A DNA stretch of 64,000 nucleotides, taken from assembly GCA_021018995.1 (NCBI GenBank), contig CM037587.1, forward strand, positions 87,789,251-87,853,250, given 5' to 3'. This DNA is from Chloranthus sessilifolius. Taxonomy: Eukaryota > Streptophyta > Magnoliopsida > Chloranthales > Chloranthaceae. The notes under the pieces are model-generated. The model did not search any database. It saw only the letters and a program-made list of their open reading frames with translations, and was not told the origin of the DNA. This document shows positions 11,755-23,216 of this stretch, piece after piece. Made by a program: the position numbers and the translations under genes. The first letter of the stretch is position 1. Every line of letters starts with the position of its first letter.

Positions 11755-12440
11755 AATCGATTAATCGATTTGGAAATTCGATTAATCGATTTTGTTCGAT
11801 TAGTCGACTGGCATGTGCCAGTGACTGGGAAAGTGAATAAGGATTAGAAAAATGACAGAGTGAAATTTTAATTAATCAATCTTGTTTTCAATTAATCGAT
11901 TTAGGTTTTCGATTAATCGAATTGAGGGTTCAATTAATCGAACAAAGTGAGAATTTTAGAAGAATTTAGAGGGAAAAAAATGAAATTTCGATTAATCGAG
12001 GAGGAATTCGATTAATCGATTTATGATTTCGATTAATCGAACTGGAAGTTTGATTAATCGAATAACTTAAGGGATTTATGAAATTTGAAGTAGGGGAAAC
12101 GATTTCGATTAATCGATGTGAAATTTGATTAATCGATTTGAGATTTCTATTAATCGAATCATAGTTCGACTAATCGAATAACTTGAAGAATCCTGAAAAT
12201 TTGGAAAGGACTGCACGATTTCAATTAATCGAAGTGAATTTCGATTAATCGATTTTGAAATTTCGATTAATCGGAATGGATTTCGATTAATCGACTAGCT
12301 CGCGCCAGTGAGCTCAAAAACTTGAAATTTTAAACGGATACAATTTCGATTAATCGAAATGGTTTTGATTAATCGATTAATCGATTTCACGTGGCTTAAC
12401 TTAATTTTGAAACTTGATTAATCGAATCTATATTTTGATT
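11755..12440. repeat. Internal TTCGATTAATCGA word array of element A
   Basis: About 25 copies of the same word as in this element's LTRs, lying between the chromodomain stop and the extra reading frame. It is followed directly by a TATA box. The word is shared with the LTR but the spacers are not obviously the same. Confidence 0.9.
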
Positions 12441-12454
12441 AATCGAAGCCAGTC

Positions 12455-12466
12455 TATATATATAAA
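12455..12466 (+). promoter_or_regulatory. TATA box upstream of the extra ORF of A
   Basis: TATATATATAAA starts about 15 bases after the last array word. A C/T-rich leader follows (CCTCTTTCTCCTTCC), then the ATG at 12693. The order suggests an internal promoter separate from the LTR. A second TATA-like ATAAATACCC lies at 12661-12670. Confidence 0.55.
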
Positions 12467-12692
12467 AGTTGGGGTTTTTGGTGCCCATTCGAACTTGTCA
12501 ACTTTGGGCGCCATTCCTCTTTCTCCTTCCTCTTCTCCAACCGGTCAAGACAGCTAGGGTTTTGGGGCGTTTCGAATCGATCTCGGACTGTGATCACCTA
12601 TTTTGGATCCAAACTCTACGGTAAACCCTAGATTTGTTCTTTTTCTTTCCATTTGAGCTATAAATACCCTAGTTTAAGCTTAATTTCCTAAA

Positions 12693-14336
12693 ATGCCACC
12701 CAAGACTAGGTTGTCTTTGGCAAAGGTGACCTCTAAACTCCCGATTCGGCGTAAGAACATCGCACTGCCACCACCTACCCCTTCACTGGTGAGGACTCCA
12801 TCGTCGTCAACATCGGAGACCACCTCCGGTTCGACAAGCGCGTCTACGCGCGAGTCTTCACGCGAGTCCACACCCATGCAGCCACCACCCACCAATGTCG
12901 AGCAACCCAATGAGTGGTGGGCGGCCAAGACCTTCGAGATCGAGTACATCATCGATCAAACCCTATTCACCAACCCCGATGTATCGGGCGAGACCCAATG
13001 GGCTCATAATTACCTAGGAAATGCCGATCTCGGCAACCTTATGAAACCAATCTGGGCTTCCTACTACCCTAGATTGGTTAGATTATTTTACAAAGGGCTA
13101 ACAGACGGCCCTACCGACGATATCATTTTGACCAAGATTGAGGGTCGGGAATACACGATCACCCGTCACCTCATACACGAGGAACTAGAGTGTTACCTCG
13201 ATTTCACACTAGAGACCACCCTCTTCCCACCCTTTGAAGAGGAAGTTAGATTTGAAGAGATCATGACCCGCATGACAAACGGGAAAAAGGGGTCGGGATC
13301 CTCCATCAAGAGGGCCAACCTTCCCCACTATATATGGATGCTTGATTCTATAATCAAGTGCAACCTATACCCAATGCGCCACGACACATAGTGCGTAGAC
13401 AAAGTGCAACAGGCACTTTATGCGGCCTTTTGTGGCCGATGGTTTGATGCAACCATGATCGTCCTAGAGGGGATGAGGTACATCAAAGGGAAATTGATGA
13501 AGGGCAACTTGAGGCCCAAGGAGAGGATGCCGTATGCTCGGCTCATATCAAGTATCTTGGAGTGCTACTCCAACGCTCCCGAGTATATGGTGTTGCCCCA
13601 CGAGGTGAGGGCAACGGACCGAGTGAAGACGTTTTTGAAGTCTTCATGGAGTCGTAGCTACAACTTGTTAAAGCGGACACTACCGGCTCCGGGTCCAGTT
13701 CCAGCAGCAGCAGTAGCACCACCACCACCCCCACCACCACATCAGGACCCACCCATGGGTGAGGCACACCCGGCTGAGCCTTCAGCGGAGGGGACACCCT
13801 CTCACACCACCGCTTCACCGACACCGCCAGCCCATTCTGCACCAGCTACACCCACATCATCCTACCGCCGGCGCGCAGCTCACTCTGGCCCTACCGTCGA
13901 GGAGGTGTTGGCACGTATGGAGGCCAACAATGAGCGGATGAACCGGAGGATGGACTTCCTTATGTTCCATACCCTCCGCCACATCTACCCGTTGGACTAC
14001 CAGCGGTACCTCGCCTAGGAGGAGGAGTGGACCGCGGGACAGACCGCCTTCCATAGGGGTCCCGTCTTCCATCTGACCACCGCGGCTACCGGCGCTGGTA
14101 CTTCCACTTCTACACCAGTTCCAGCGACCGAGACGCCACAGTCACTGCAGTCGCCGCTACCTCCGACCACCCAGCCAGCTCCAGCAGACCCGCTTGCCCC
14201 CATAGCTCCGCCAGCTCAGATGGAGCAGCCTGCCCAAAGACCGACCAGCGACGGGACCAACCTTGGGGCTGCCTTACTTTATTTTGTATTTTGGTTGTAT
14301 AGGAACAAATTTTGTTTGTATTGTGGTTACCGATAA
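12693..14336 (+). pseudogene. Extra ORF of A: putative plant transposon protein (transposase_32-like)
   Basis: One reading frame of 548 codons from ATG 12693 to TAA 14334-14336, broken only by two TAG codons at 13389 and 14016. Residues 1-75 are Ser/Thr/Pro-rich and basic. Residues about 80-240 carry the family-like core: NEWWAAKTFE, YYPRLVRLFY, IEGREYTITRHLIHEEL, then LPHYIWMLDSII, LYPMRH. After the first TAG follow ALYAAFCGRWFDA and ARLISSILE. A Pro/Ala-rich linker and a helical segment (VEEVLARMEANNERMNRRMD) lead to a second Pro-rich tail. Core segments align with the broken ORF of element B. I assign it from memory to the 'putative plant transposon protein' domain (Pfam transposase_32, PF20167); function unknown. 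Both stops could derive from CAG by C-to-T change. It is sense-oriented, between pol and the 3' LTR. Confidence 0.65.
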
Positions 14337-14534
14337 TATAAAAATTTTGTAAACTTTCTGTTAGTGAATATAACAATTTTGAAAATTTTCTCGTGCAATT
14401 ATCTTTTTATGCTATGTATACTATGTTGTGTAAATTCACTAGGCCACCTCACCTGAGAGTGTGGGGGGGGGGAGACCCAGACCTACGCACCTTTGGGTTA
14501 TTTTTGAGGACGAAAATTCCCAAGGAGGGGAGGA
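14337..14534 (+). other. 3' untranslated segment and polypurine tract of A
   Basis: AT-rich sequence after the extra ORF, then a G run (14462-14471), then TTGAGGACGAAAATTCCC and the purine tract AAGGAGGGGAGGA (14522-14534) abutting the LTR. The GAGGACGAAAAT..PPT combination is typical of Tekay/Del elements. Confidence 0.8.
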
Positions 14535-17027
14535 TGTAATATCCCAAAAAGTCAAGTTAAACAGTGACCTCGAGATCCGTGCCCGACCGGTCATAGGTTT
14601 GACCAAATAGGAGTTAAATAGTTGGCATAGGGTGCGATGAATGGATGAGATGTGAGAATTCGAGTGAATATGGGGAGTGTTATGAAAATCTGGAGTCACA
14701 TACACCTATTCTGGTGTATGTGCTCAACACACGGGTTGAATGAGAAATAAAAGGGTTTAATAGCCCTAGTTCTTTTGTTTGGTTGTTGAGAGAGAGTAAA
14801 GAAGAGAGAGAGAGAGGGAGAACATAATTAATGCAAGGAGTAATGGTGGGTGTTTGGAAGGGGGATTCAAGCATTTAAAAGGTCGATTTGACACGAGGGA
14901 TCCGCTAGAAGCAAAGCTGGAACCCTGGCCTTTCCAGCCACTTGACCTAGTCAATTAGAGATTGATTGAAGGTAAAATTCTTGCAAATTAAATGCATAGA
15001 TTGAAGGGTTTAATCATAGTTAGAAATAGCTAAGATCATAGGATAATGGCTTAGAAAAGAAAGAAAAATCAGTTGAAAAAAGATTGGGAAGAACAGCCAA
15101 AAGGGGGTTGAATCTGACCATTTCGATTAATCGAAAGTGAGATTCGATTAATCGATTTTAGCCAAGAAGTTGAAAAGTCAAAAGACACGATTTCGATTAA
15201 TCGAACTGAGTTTCGATTAATCAATTTTGATTTTCAATTAATCAATTTTGGAATCGATTAATCGACTGGGAACCTCCAGTGAACTCTAGTGAAGGGAAGA
15301 AAAGGACTTAGAGAAATCGACTAATCGAAATGGAATTTTGATTAATCGATTTGTAATTTCGATTAATCGATTTGGGATCGATTAATCGATTTTGGGAATT
15401 AGATTACTCGAATTGAGAATCGAATGGATAGAGTGGAGAATTTTGATTAATCGAATTGGGATTTGATTAATCGAATGGGAATCTCAATTAATCGATTTGA
15501 GAATCGATTAATCAATTTTGAACTTCGATTAATCGATTTTGGAAATCGATTAATCGAATCAGATTCGATTAATCGATTTTGGAGTTCGATTAATCGAATG
15601 TGACAGTTTTTGTTGACTTTTGAGTTTGACTTTAAGATTCTTGGAGGGTCTTGGACCTTCTTTGTTACATCTTTAGTGATGTATTTCATATGTTATGTGG
15701 TACCATAGGTGGTACGTGTGAGCTTGGGCACAAGGAGCCACGTGGGACCTTGATGCGTGATCAAACAGAGACTTGAGGTAGGGAACACCTTGAACATGTA
15801 CTTTATTTTGCAAGAGCATGTATGTAGTGATATAGAATTCAATTCAAACTATTTTTGTTTCTTAAGAGTTTGTGAAAAGTGTGCATGTGTGACATCTAAA
15901 AGAGTAATCATAATGAGCCATCGCAGGGATGTATCCAAGATTGAATTATGTCTGATAAGGCCTAACTGATATAAGATAGCACACTTACACGGTGAATAAC
16001 TATATTTAAAGCACCTGATATTTTTGTTATTTGAGGTTTGATAGGGTACCCCACCGACGTGGCGGGATACCCACGACTGATGCGGCAGGATATCCGTGAC
16101 CGATACGGCGGCGAAACCGTAGGCCAGTGCGGAGGCTTATCCGTACACAGTAAGCACACCCCAGGGGTGTTGAGTTGAGATAAGTGAAACCCCGCCACCG
16201 ATCCCGAGGGGAAAGGGGCTTGGGTACTAGTTGTACTCCCAGGGAATACGTTTAAAACTGTCTATATAGATGACGATGATGGATATCTCATCGAGACTCG
16301 ATGCTATATTGCTCGGGGATTACTTAAGTTGAAAGATTAAGTTTTACTTTAGGCCTATTCAGCGTCATTCATGAATAATTAAAAGACATGAGTAAACTAT
16401 CAGTAAAATATGATTCTTTTCAATTGTTTTTCATCAGTGATTGCATAGACACATCATGCGTGGCATATCATGGAATATATATGAGTTGTAATTTATATGT
16501 TCAATTGTGTTCTGTTCCCTATTGAGCTAGGATGTAGCTCACCCTTTAGACTACACATCGCAAGTCCACTATTAGCAGCTGCCGAGGCTTCAGGGGACGT
16601 TGACCCTGGTGAGTGAGACCCGGCACCCGGAGACGAGTTGGAACCACCTCCTGAGGACTTCTTCTAGAGGATTTCGTTGTGCAGCTTTGAGAGTTTTTGT
16701 CAGATAATTGGTACGGCTTGGTATGTCAAGCCTTGTTTTTGGTTAAAACAATGTAATTAAAGTTTGGGATTATTCTTTTGGGTGAACCATCTGTGATGAT
16801 TAGCTATCATCGATGGTTCGGATCGGTTCTCCATTCATGCAAAGGCATGAAGGTAGAACTGTATTTTGAGAAATAGTTAAATGATAATTAAATTCTGCAG
16901 CTTTATTTATTATTTTAGTTCAGTTCATTGCTTGATATACCAATGTTCCGTGCATAGCTAAGGGGCACGGCCAAGATGATCGTGCTGATGGCACGGGTTT
17001 CGGGGCGCCAAAATCTGGGCTGTCACA
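14535..17027 (+). repeat. Element A 3' LTR
   Basis: 2493 bases, TGTAATATCCC to TGTCACA. Compared with the left LTR it has a longer word array (15118-15600, with extra copies around 15345-15520) and lacks the segment at 6830-6890; otherwise scattered substitutions. Confidence 0.95.
15118..15600. repeat. TTCGATTAATCGA word array in the 3' LTR of A
   Basis: About eighteen copies, versus about twelve at the matching place of the left LTR. The surplus lies in two blocks around 15345-15395 and 15440-15560. Confidence 0.9.
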
Positions 17028-17032
17028 GCAGG
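17028..17032 (+). repeat. Target site duplication GCAGG of A, right copy
   Basis: Directly follows the LTR end TGTCACA at 17021-17027. The last base coincides with the first base of the element B LTR. Confidence 0.92.
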
Positions 17033-18561
17033 GATCATGCTTATTATGTGTATTAAAATTATGTCAAGTCTTAACCTATTGCAAGCGCACAATGGAAATT
17101 ATATTACTAGCATAGGATCGTTCCCATGAGAAAGTTTATTTATCTAATCACTTCTTATTTATATCTTTTATTCAAATCCTTATCTTGAAAACTTCTATTT
17201 ATCTTTAAGATCTAATTTACTGGAGAAATATGAATAAAAGAATGGTTTCTTAATCTAAAGTGTACAAAATAAATCTAAATCCTCCTTCTGATTGAGGTCG
17301 TCAATCCCAATCTTCAGTTATTAGATATTTATGAAAATAAATAGTACCGTTATACTATATCTCTAGTTTCTTAGCATTGGTCGTCAATCAAGTCTATGAT
17401 CCTATAAATACAGAGTTAATATAATCAACAACTTCCTAAAACCTGGGTGTTAATCAAACCTTAGAAAACTAAAGGTGGAAAAGTAAAAACCATTACACTA
17501 ATCTGCAATTTCTAACCTGAGTCGTCAATTCAAATTAAAACTTGGAGATGTTTACAAAGCTGTAAATTTAAACTAAAAAGTAAAGTAAAATATATCCTTC
17601 ACCCCTCAGCCGCAATCGTCAATTGCTCCTGAGAAATTACAGATATCTACTCCAATCTTCAGCACTCAATTACAGTCATCAATTTCAATTGAGATACCTC
17701 TGATATCTAATCTATTTTAACTATTTTACACTATTTTTATCGAAAGAAAATCCAACCTCAGGCGTCAATTGATGCTGAAATTCTTCGATGATTATTCCTA
17801 TACCAAGCTCTCTTATTTATAGATCATAAGGAGTCAGTTTACAAGTTCTAATTCTAATAAAAGAAACTACTAAAAATAAAAGATTCCTAATATAACTCTA
17901 ATTCCTAATTTTATCTTTCCTTGCTTCAGACGGTAGATATGCTTCTGGATTGCTCTTTAGTAATGGCAACAAAGATCTTCACAATGTATCTTCATCAATC
18001 TTCTCAGATCTGTGATCAGCTGAACTTCTAGAGATCTTCTAATTCCATTCATGACAGTGATAGTTCTCACGTGATCAGTAGCAGTAGAAAGCTTCCATTA
18101 TGGGAAATCATCAATCACAATTTCTTCCTTCTATTAAGGCTTCTTTGGAAAATCGTAAATCACAATTTTCTATTTCTCATGGCTTTCTTACACGACTTGG
18201 TTTTTAGATGATTTTCTATTACAAACGATCGCTTTTTCCTCTCTGTATCATTTTTACTCTTTTGTCGCTTCTAAAGAATCGTAAAATTATGATTTCTCAT
18301 TTCTTTCTTTCTTCTTACTTTTGCAGTAGTAGCGCTTAGTCGTAAAATATGATTTTTCATCTTTCTTTAGCAGCGAATCATCATTATACACTCAATCGTC
18401 ATTCTTATTTCTATTTGAGTTCAGTTTGATGAATATTAACACTTAGGCTCACTTTTACTATTTATCTCTAATATCTGCACATCAGTAAGTTATTAGTAGC
18501 AAACTAAAGCCTAGCGTTACTAAATTATGGGTGATAAAATGATAAATTATGTGACTGATTA
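17032..18561 (-). repeat. Element B 3' LTR
   Basis: Matches 27740-29287 over its length. The minus-strand start is TAATCA (TGATCA in the other copy). The opposite terminal base is G rather than T, where element A inserted. Copies of an AATCGTAAATCACAATTT-like word occur at 18095-18420. Confidence 0.9.
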
Positions 18562-18577
18562 TACCCCCAAACTTAAG
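18562..18577 (-). other. Polypurine tract of element B
   Basis: The minus strand reads CTTAAGTTTGGGGGTA directly before the 3' LTR. Element D has the equivalent GTTTGGGGGTG. Confidence 0.85.
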
Positions 18578-18637
18578 TTCTACTAGTCTCTAGCAAACAA
18601 GGAAACATAAAATATCTAGACTATGAATTTAAATGTA

Positions 18638-18753
18638 ACTTTCGTAGGGAGCACGATTGCATTTAGCAGATGCAACATACCTTTAAACCCCTAGGTGATC
18701 CCTAGTGGAGGAGTTGTAGTCTCCTAAAGGTTTTCAGTGAAGTTACCTACAAA
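18638..18753 (-). other. Conserved sub-terminal block shared with element D
   Basis: The minus strand matches 44485-44599 with few differences, including ACTCCTCCAC, GGGATCACCTAGGGGTTTA and GCTAAATGCAATCG. Sequence on either side of the block is diverged. It lies about 60-100 bases upstream of the polypurine tract in both. A cis-acting RNA function is possible. Confidence 0.75.
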
Positions 18754-19329
18754 TTTCCAATATTTTTAGATTTTTCAAAATTAAAATTTTAAAATATATA
18801 CTAAATACTCACTCATTCATTATATGTTCATTATTTTTCAAAAAATTTCAAATATTTTATCCTTAGGTTTCCATCATCGCAATTATTCTCTATCAAAACT
18901 CAATAATTTTAATTCGGTATAGCGTCGAGTGTGTGCATATCAGTGAAAAGTTTATTCATCATAAATTTTTCTAAACTACAGTTTTTAGAAATTATTTTCA
19001 GCCAAACTCTCACTTATTGCCATACTCTAAAAAATAATCGAATTTTTGGGTTCTCACAATATTATAGATATATATGAAAATTTTATAGGACAATTAACTA
19101 AGAAGATAAATCTCATGGAAAAGATAATCAATTTTGTTCATATAACTTCTCCATTTATTCATAGTATCTATTTATATATCTCTACTAGACTCATATTCTT
19201 GTAAATCGTAAATCACAAAGGTCTTTCTTTCGGCTTGTAATGGGCCTTTGGGTTTTTAGAAGATTTCAAAGAAAAAGGTAAAGAGGATTCAAAATTATTT
19301 ATGAGAATTTAGCTCTTCCTTCTCTTTTT
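18754..19329 (-). other. Non-coding 3' part of element B
   Basis: AT-rich, no coding signal. One further copy of the element's word (AAATCGTAAATCACAAAG) lies at 19204-19222. Confidence 0.5.
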
Positions 19330-19716
19330 CTTCTTGTGAGGGCCCAGATATCGGCACCCCAAAATCCATGCCATCAGCACGACCCTCGAGGCCGTGCCCC
19401 ATATAATATGAGGAACACTTGGTACGTCCCTACCATTATAGAAAACACTATAAGAATTTAATGCAGAACAGATCTCCAGTTCTACAATATACCACACCAA
19501 AACATTTAATCCAAAAGATAGTTCTAATCTCCTGCCTCTGCATGGATAAAAGAACTAACCCGAACCATCAGTGCCATTATTACGGTCATCCTAAATGGTT
19601 CGACAAAAGAATATTACATGTATCTTTACTCTTACAAAAAAACAAAAACATGGCTGGACGTGCCAAGCCTTAAGTCTCTCAATTACAAAAAAAACTCAAA
19701 GTACGCAGCGAGTCTT

Positions 19717-19818
19717 CTAAAAGAACTTCTCAGGATGAGGCTCAGATTCCTCCCTCGAAATGTAATCTAAGTCCTCGGGATCAATCTCGCCCGTAGCAGC
19801 TCCTAACTCTGAACCTGT
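19717..19818 (-). CDS. Acidic mini-ORF of the solo LTR
   Basis: After a possible splice acceptor (ACGTCACAG on the minus strand) the frame encodes a Glu/Asp-rich peptide including GEIDPEDLDY and ending EPHPEKFF, with a TAG at 19717-19719. It parallels 7539-7637 in element A at the same LTR position. No convincing start codon. Confidence 0.3.
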   Translation of the reverse strand, partial: TGSELGAATGEIDPEDLDYISREESEPHPEKFF

Positions 19819-20929
19819 GACGTATAGTCAAAAGGGTGAGCTACATCCTAGCTCAATAGGGACAATATCTGTACAGGTACATCTTGCTTACTCACATATA
19901 TTTCATGACATAAATAAAGCATGAATTCATCAATGTAATTTAATTAGAAAACCATTTGAGATGCAATAAAATAAATAAAGTGCTTTTGTTACTCTACTCA
20001 TGACATCTGACGTTCATTAATTCTTATGTTTTCAACAAGGCTGCCCTCATGACTTAAAACAGTTAACTTAAATAATCCCCGAGCAATATAGCATCGAGCC
20101 CCGATGGAATATCCTCCATCGTCGTCTAATCAGACTATTTTGCAATTAACTTGACCCACGTCCCTTTCTCGTAGGTGACAGGTACATCACTACTATACAT
20201 CCCTGAGATGTCTACTGGTGCACGGATTAGCCGCCGTACCAGTCACGGATATCCTGCCGAGTTAGTCACGGGTATACCCCCGTGTCGGTTGGGTATTCTA
20301 CAAACTTTAAAGCAATTGTGCGCTACATATAGTTATTCACCGTGTAATTGTGCTAAATAAATATAAATTCTCAGTCTGTTCAATCTCATTTATATATGCT
20401 CAATTTCATGGATCCTTCCCAGTCTGTTCAATCTCATTTATATATGCTCAATTTCGTGGATCCTTACATCCACCGTACATCCCTGGGATGTTACACTCTC
20501 TGATGCACCCTTCAGATGCTCATAGCACACATACATCCCTGGGATGGTTGAACTCTTTTACTCATTTACTTCCTCACATAACATTTCTTACTACTACTAC
20601 TCTAATATTTTATATTTTCAACTTTACTTTAAAATGGAATACATTTTAATTCAACTTAGCTTTAAGGAAAACATGCATTCATATATTATCATCACATACA
20701 TGTTCTCGTAATTAAGGGTACGAGTTCAGATATTCCCCTACCTCACTCGTGTTCTCAATTCACGGATCCTTCAATCCAAGCTAGCATTCAACCATCTCTA
20801 GGTTCGACTTAAACTAGGCCTGGCCAAGCACATATAATTCATCACTATCAGTGTAAAAACATTGTGTTTGAAGCCTAACCCCAACACATGAATAACTCGT
20901 ATGCAAAACCCAACAAAACCTTAATTTTG

Positions 20930-21290
20930 TCCAAATCGATCGAACGGTTTTTGAATCGATAGAACAATTTAGAAATCGATCGAACAATTTGGAAAATCGA
21001 TCGAACGATTTCTAAATCGATCAAACGAAATCCCAAAATCGATCAAATGAATTCTATTTCATTCAATCGATTCCATAGAAATCTATCCTATGTTATTTTT
21101 ATCCCCTAGAAAATCGATTGAACGATTTTTAAATCGTTCACACCGGTTCTCAAATCAATCAAATGATTTGTAAGATCGTTCAAACGTTATCTTCAAAATT
21201 CATTTGTTTTCCTTATCTCTTCATTAGTCAAAATCGATTGAACAAATTCTATTTTCGTTCGATCGATTCTACCCATTTCCAGATCTGAAC
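20930..21290. repeat. AATCGATCGAACGATTT word array in the solo LTR
   Basis: About a dozen variants of ATCGATCGAACGATTT / AAATCGATTGAACGATTT. It occupies about 583-943 bases from the LTR start; the array of A occupies 580-925. Confidence 0.85.
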
Positions 21291-21878
21291 ATGCTCTTTC
21301 TCTTAGAACTCATCCCCTCTTCATATATCCCATTTATCACCCATTTATCTCATACATCATAGTTTACATTCTCTATTTAATAATTAAACAAACTTGAATT
21401 TGTAGATCTTACCACATCAAACGGTTGGATCTCTTTCTCTTGTTCTAAGCTTTAGCTCACTAGGGTTTCATAAACCCCCAAATCTCTACTCTCTCCATCC
21501 CGAGCTCGATCCGCTAACTTTCTGAGCCCAATCTTTCGTATTGAATACCCGACTCTAATTTTCACAACCCAATCTCTTCCCATTTACTTTCCTTTAACTT
21601 CTCACAACTACTCAAACAAGGAAAATAAATTCCCTCTCTTTTTCTTATATCTATCACCTAACTAGGGTGTTAAGCACCTACATCTAACGAACGTGTGTGT
21701 GTGTATATGTCCATCTCTAGTTAACACACTTCTCACACATGATCTATACTTTTAATTCAAACACCCTAACTCAAAAAAGTCGATAAATTCTAAACTGACC
21801 CGGTCAATCGTGCGACCAGTCGATTCGCTTCCCGAGGTGCACTATTTAAGTATGAATTTTTCGGGACGTTACACTTCT

Positions 21879-23216
21879 ATATTTTTCAGCTTCAGTAATT
21901 ATTTTCATTTTGGATAACCTCTTCTCATTTCTTTGCTAGTAAAAATCTTATTTTTCTTTTCTAGTTGGAAGTTTTTTGCTTCTCTCTTCTTTTTTTTTTT
22001 CATGGAATCATCTTTTTACAGTTTTTCTATTTCTTTTTCCATATTTTCATACGACTGTCTTTCTTTTTACTTGTACCCTTTTCAACAGATCATTTATCTG
22101 TTATGCATATACTCTTTTCACTCCCTCTTCTCCCCTTCTTTTACATTCTAAATTATCAGAAATTGTAAGGGTCAAGGATAGAGTGTTTTGGGCAGTACAT
22201 ATGGTTAAAGGTTTATAAAATTTTATTTTTAGGCTTCTAATATGGGTTCAAAGGATAAAATATTCTGAGATTTTTGGCTTTTTGGCTCTGATTTAACAAA
22301 AGATGGCCTTTAGTCATTTTCACGATTTACTAATATGGATGTCTTATTGCTTTGACACATTTACTAGACAGTTGTAAACAATTAAATTATCATATTTACA
22401 GAATATCTTAATTCTAAGTTTAACATTATGAGATTTCAAATAGTAGAGAAGTTCAAGAAAATTTAGCATGAATAAAAACAATCTCTCTTTCTCAGAAAAG
22501 ATGAAATAGGCTTTATAGCTCACTGGTTATATGATTTTGAAACTATAATCTAAAATATTTGCAGCTTAGATCAATCGTATAATTTCAAACATTCTCCTGA
22601 TATAGTGTTTTAGAGATGCTTTACTTTGAATTTCAATTAATTTTGATTTTTGAACTACTACTATGATGGATTGCTAAGAATTTCAGATTTTCCTATTTTT
22701 TATTATAAATCTTATATAATGATTAACGTTAAAAAAACTCTAAAAAGAAACTATACTAATATATTATATTTTTTAAATTTGATATGTATCCCCCCTAAAC
22801 TTAAATAAGATAATATCCTCATTGAGTAAAAACAAGAGACACACAGGAAAAATAATACCTTACTTTACTACTGGGTTAGTTACCGGGTTTATAATCTGCA
22901 AGAAGAATAAAAAAATCTTCCCCCAAACTTGGGAGAAAAATACCACCGGTTCTATGGAATAAAAAATGTTAGATGCTACTATCACTGTTAGTAAAAATAA
23001 AAGAAAATTTCATATATTACTAGATATTTACAATGATCTGCAAGTTAAAAATTAAGAAATAAAAATCTATGGGGATTATACCTGTGAGGTTTGTAATGTT
23101 CTATAATGTTTTTACTCACTGGTAGAATATGATACAAGGGTGGAATCAATGGGTTCATCATCTCCATCTGATATCTCTCCTGTCAAATAGCAATCCTTAT
23201 CTGCAGTTGAATCTCC
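21879..23216 (-). other. Non-coding part of element B, downstream of its extra ORF
   Basis: AT-rich with many stops on both strands. I recognise no domain. Probably the 3' untranslated part of the extra gene and element leader. Confidence 0.45.

Larger units (their letters stand above)
5585..17027 (+). mobile_element. Element A: chromovirus (Tekay/Del-like) with extra 3' ORF
   Basis: An 11.4-kb LTR retrotransposon bounded by two about 2.4-2.5-kb LTRs (TGTAATATCCC..GGGCTGTCACA) and a perfect GCAGG duplication. A methionine-tRNA-type primer site follows the left LTR and a purine tract precedes the right one. Inside are a residual gag with zinc knuckles, an integrase and a C-terminal chromodomain, which place it among chromoviruses. 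No protease, reverse transcriptase or RNase H is visible, so it is non-autonomous. A large extra reading frame with its own promoter-like region lies between the chromodomain and the right LTR. It inserted at the left terminus of element B, so it is younger than B. Confidence 0.93.
19335..21873 (-). mobile_element. Solo LTR of an element A-related family
   Basis: 2539 bases on the minus strand, starting TGTAACGTCCCG and ending GGGCCCTCACA, with perfect CTTCT duplications at 19330-19334 and 21874-21878. Both ends, the CCGTGCC..TGCTGATGG block and the acidic mini-ORF match the LTR of A at moderate similarity. No internal region or second LTR is present, so it is the product of LTR-LTR recombination. 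Its word array (20930-21290) is at the same distance from the LTR start as the array in A but uses a different word. Confidence 0.93.

Noticed and set aside
12455..14336. A host gene captured whole by element A
   Set aside because: No introns are evident and the protein resembles a transposon-associated family also present in element B, so a retroelement cargo gene fits better.
19335..21873. Full-length element inside B
   Set aside because: Only one LTR lies between perfect CTTCT duplications, so it is a solo LTR.
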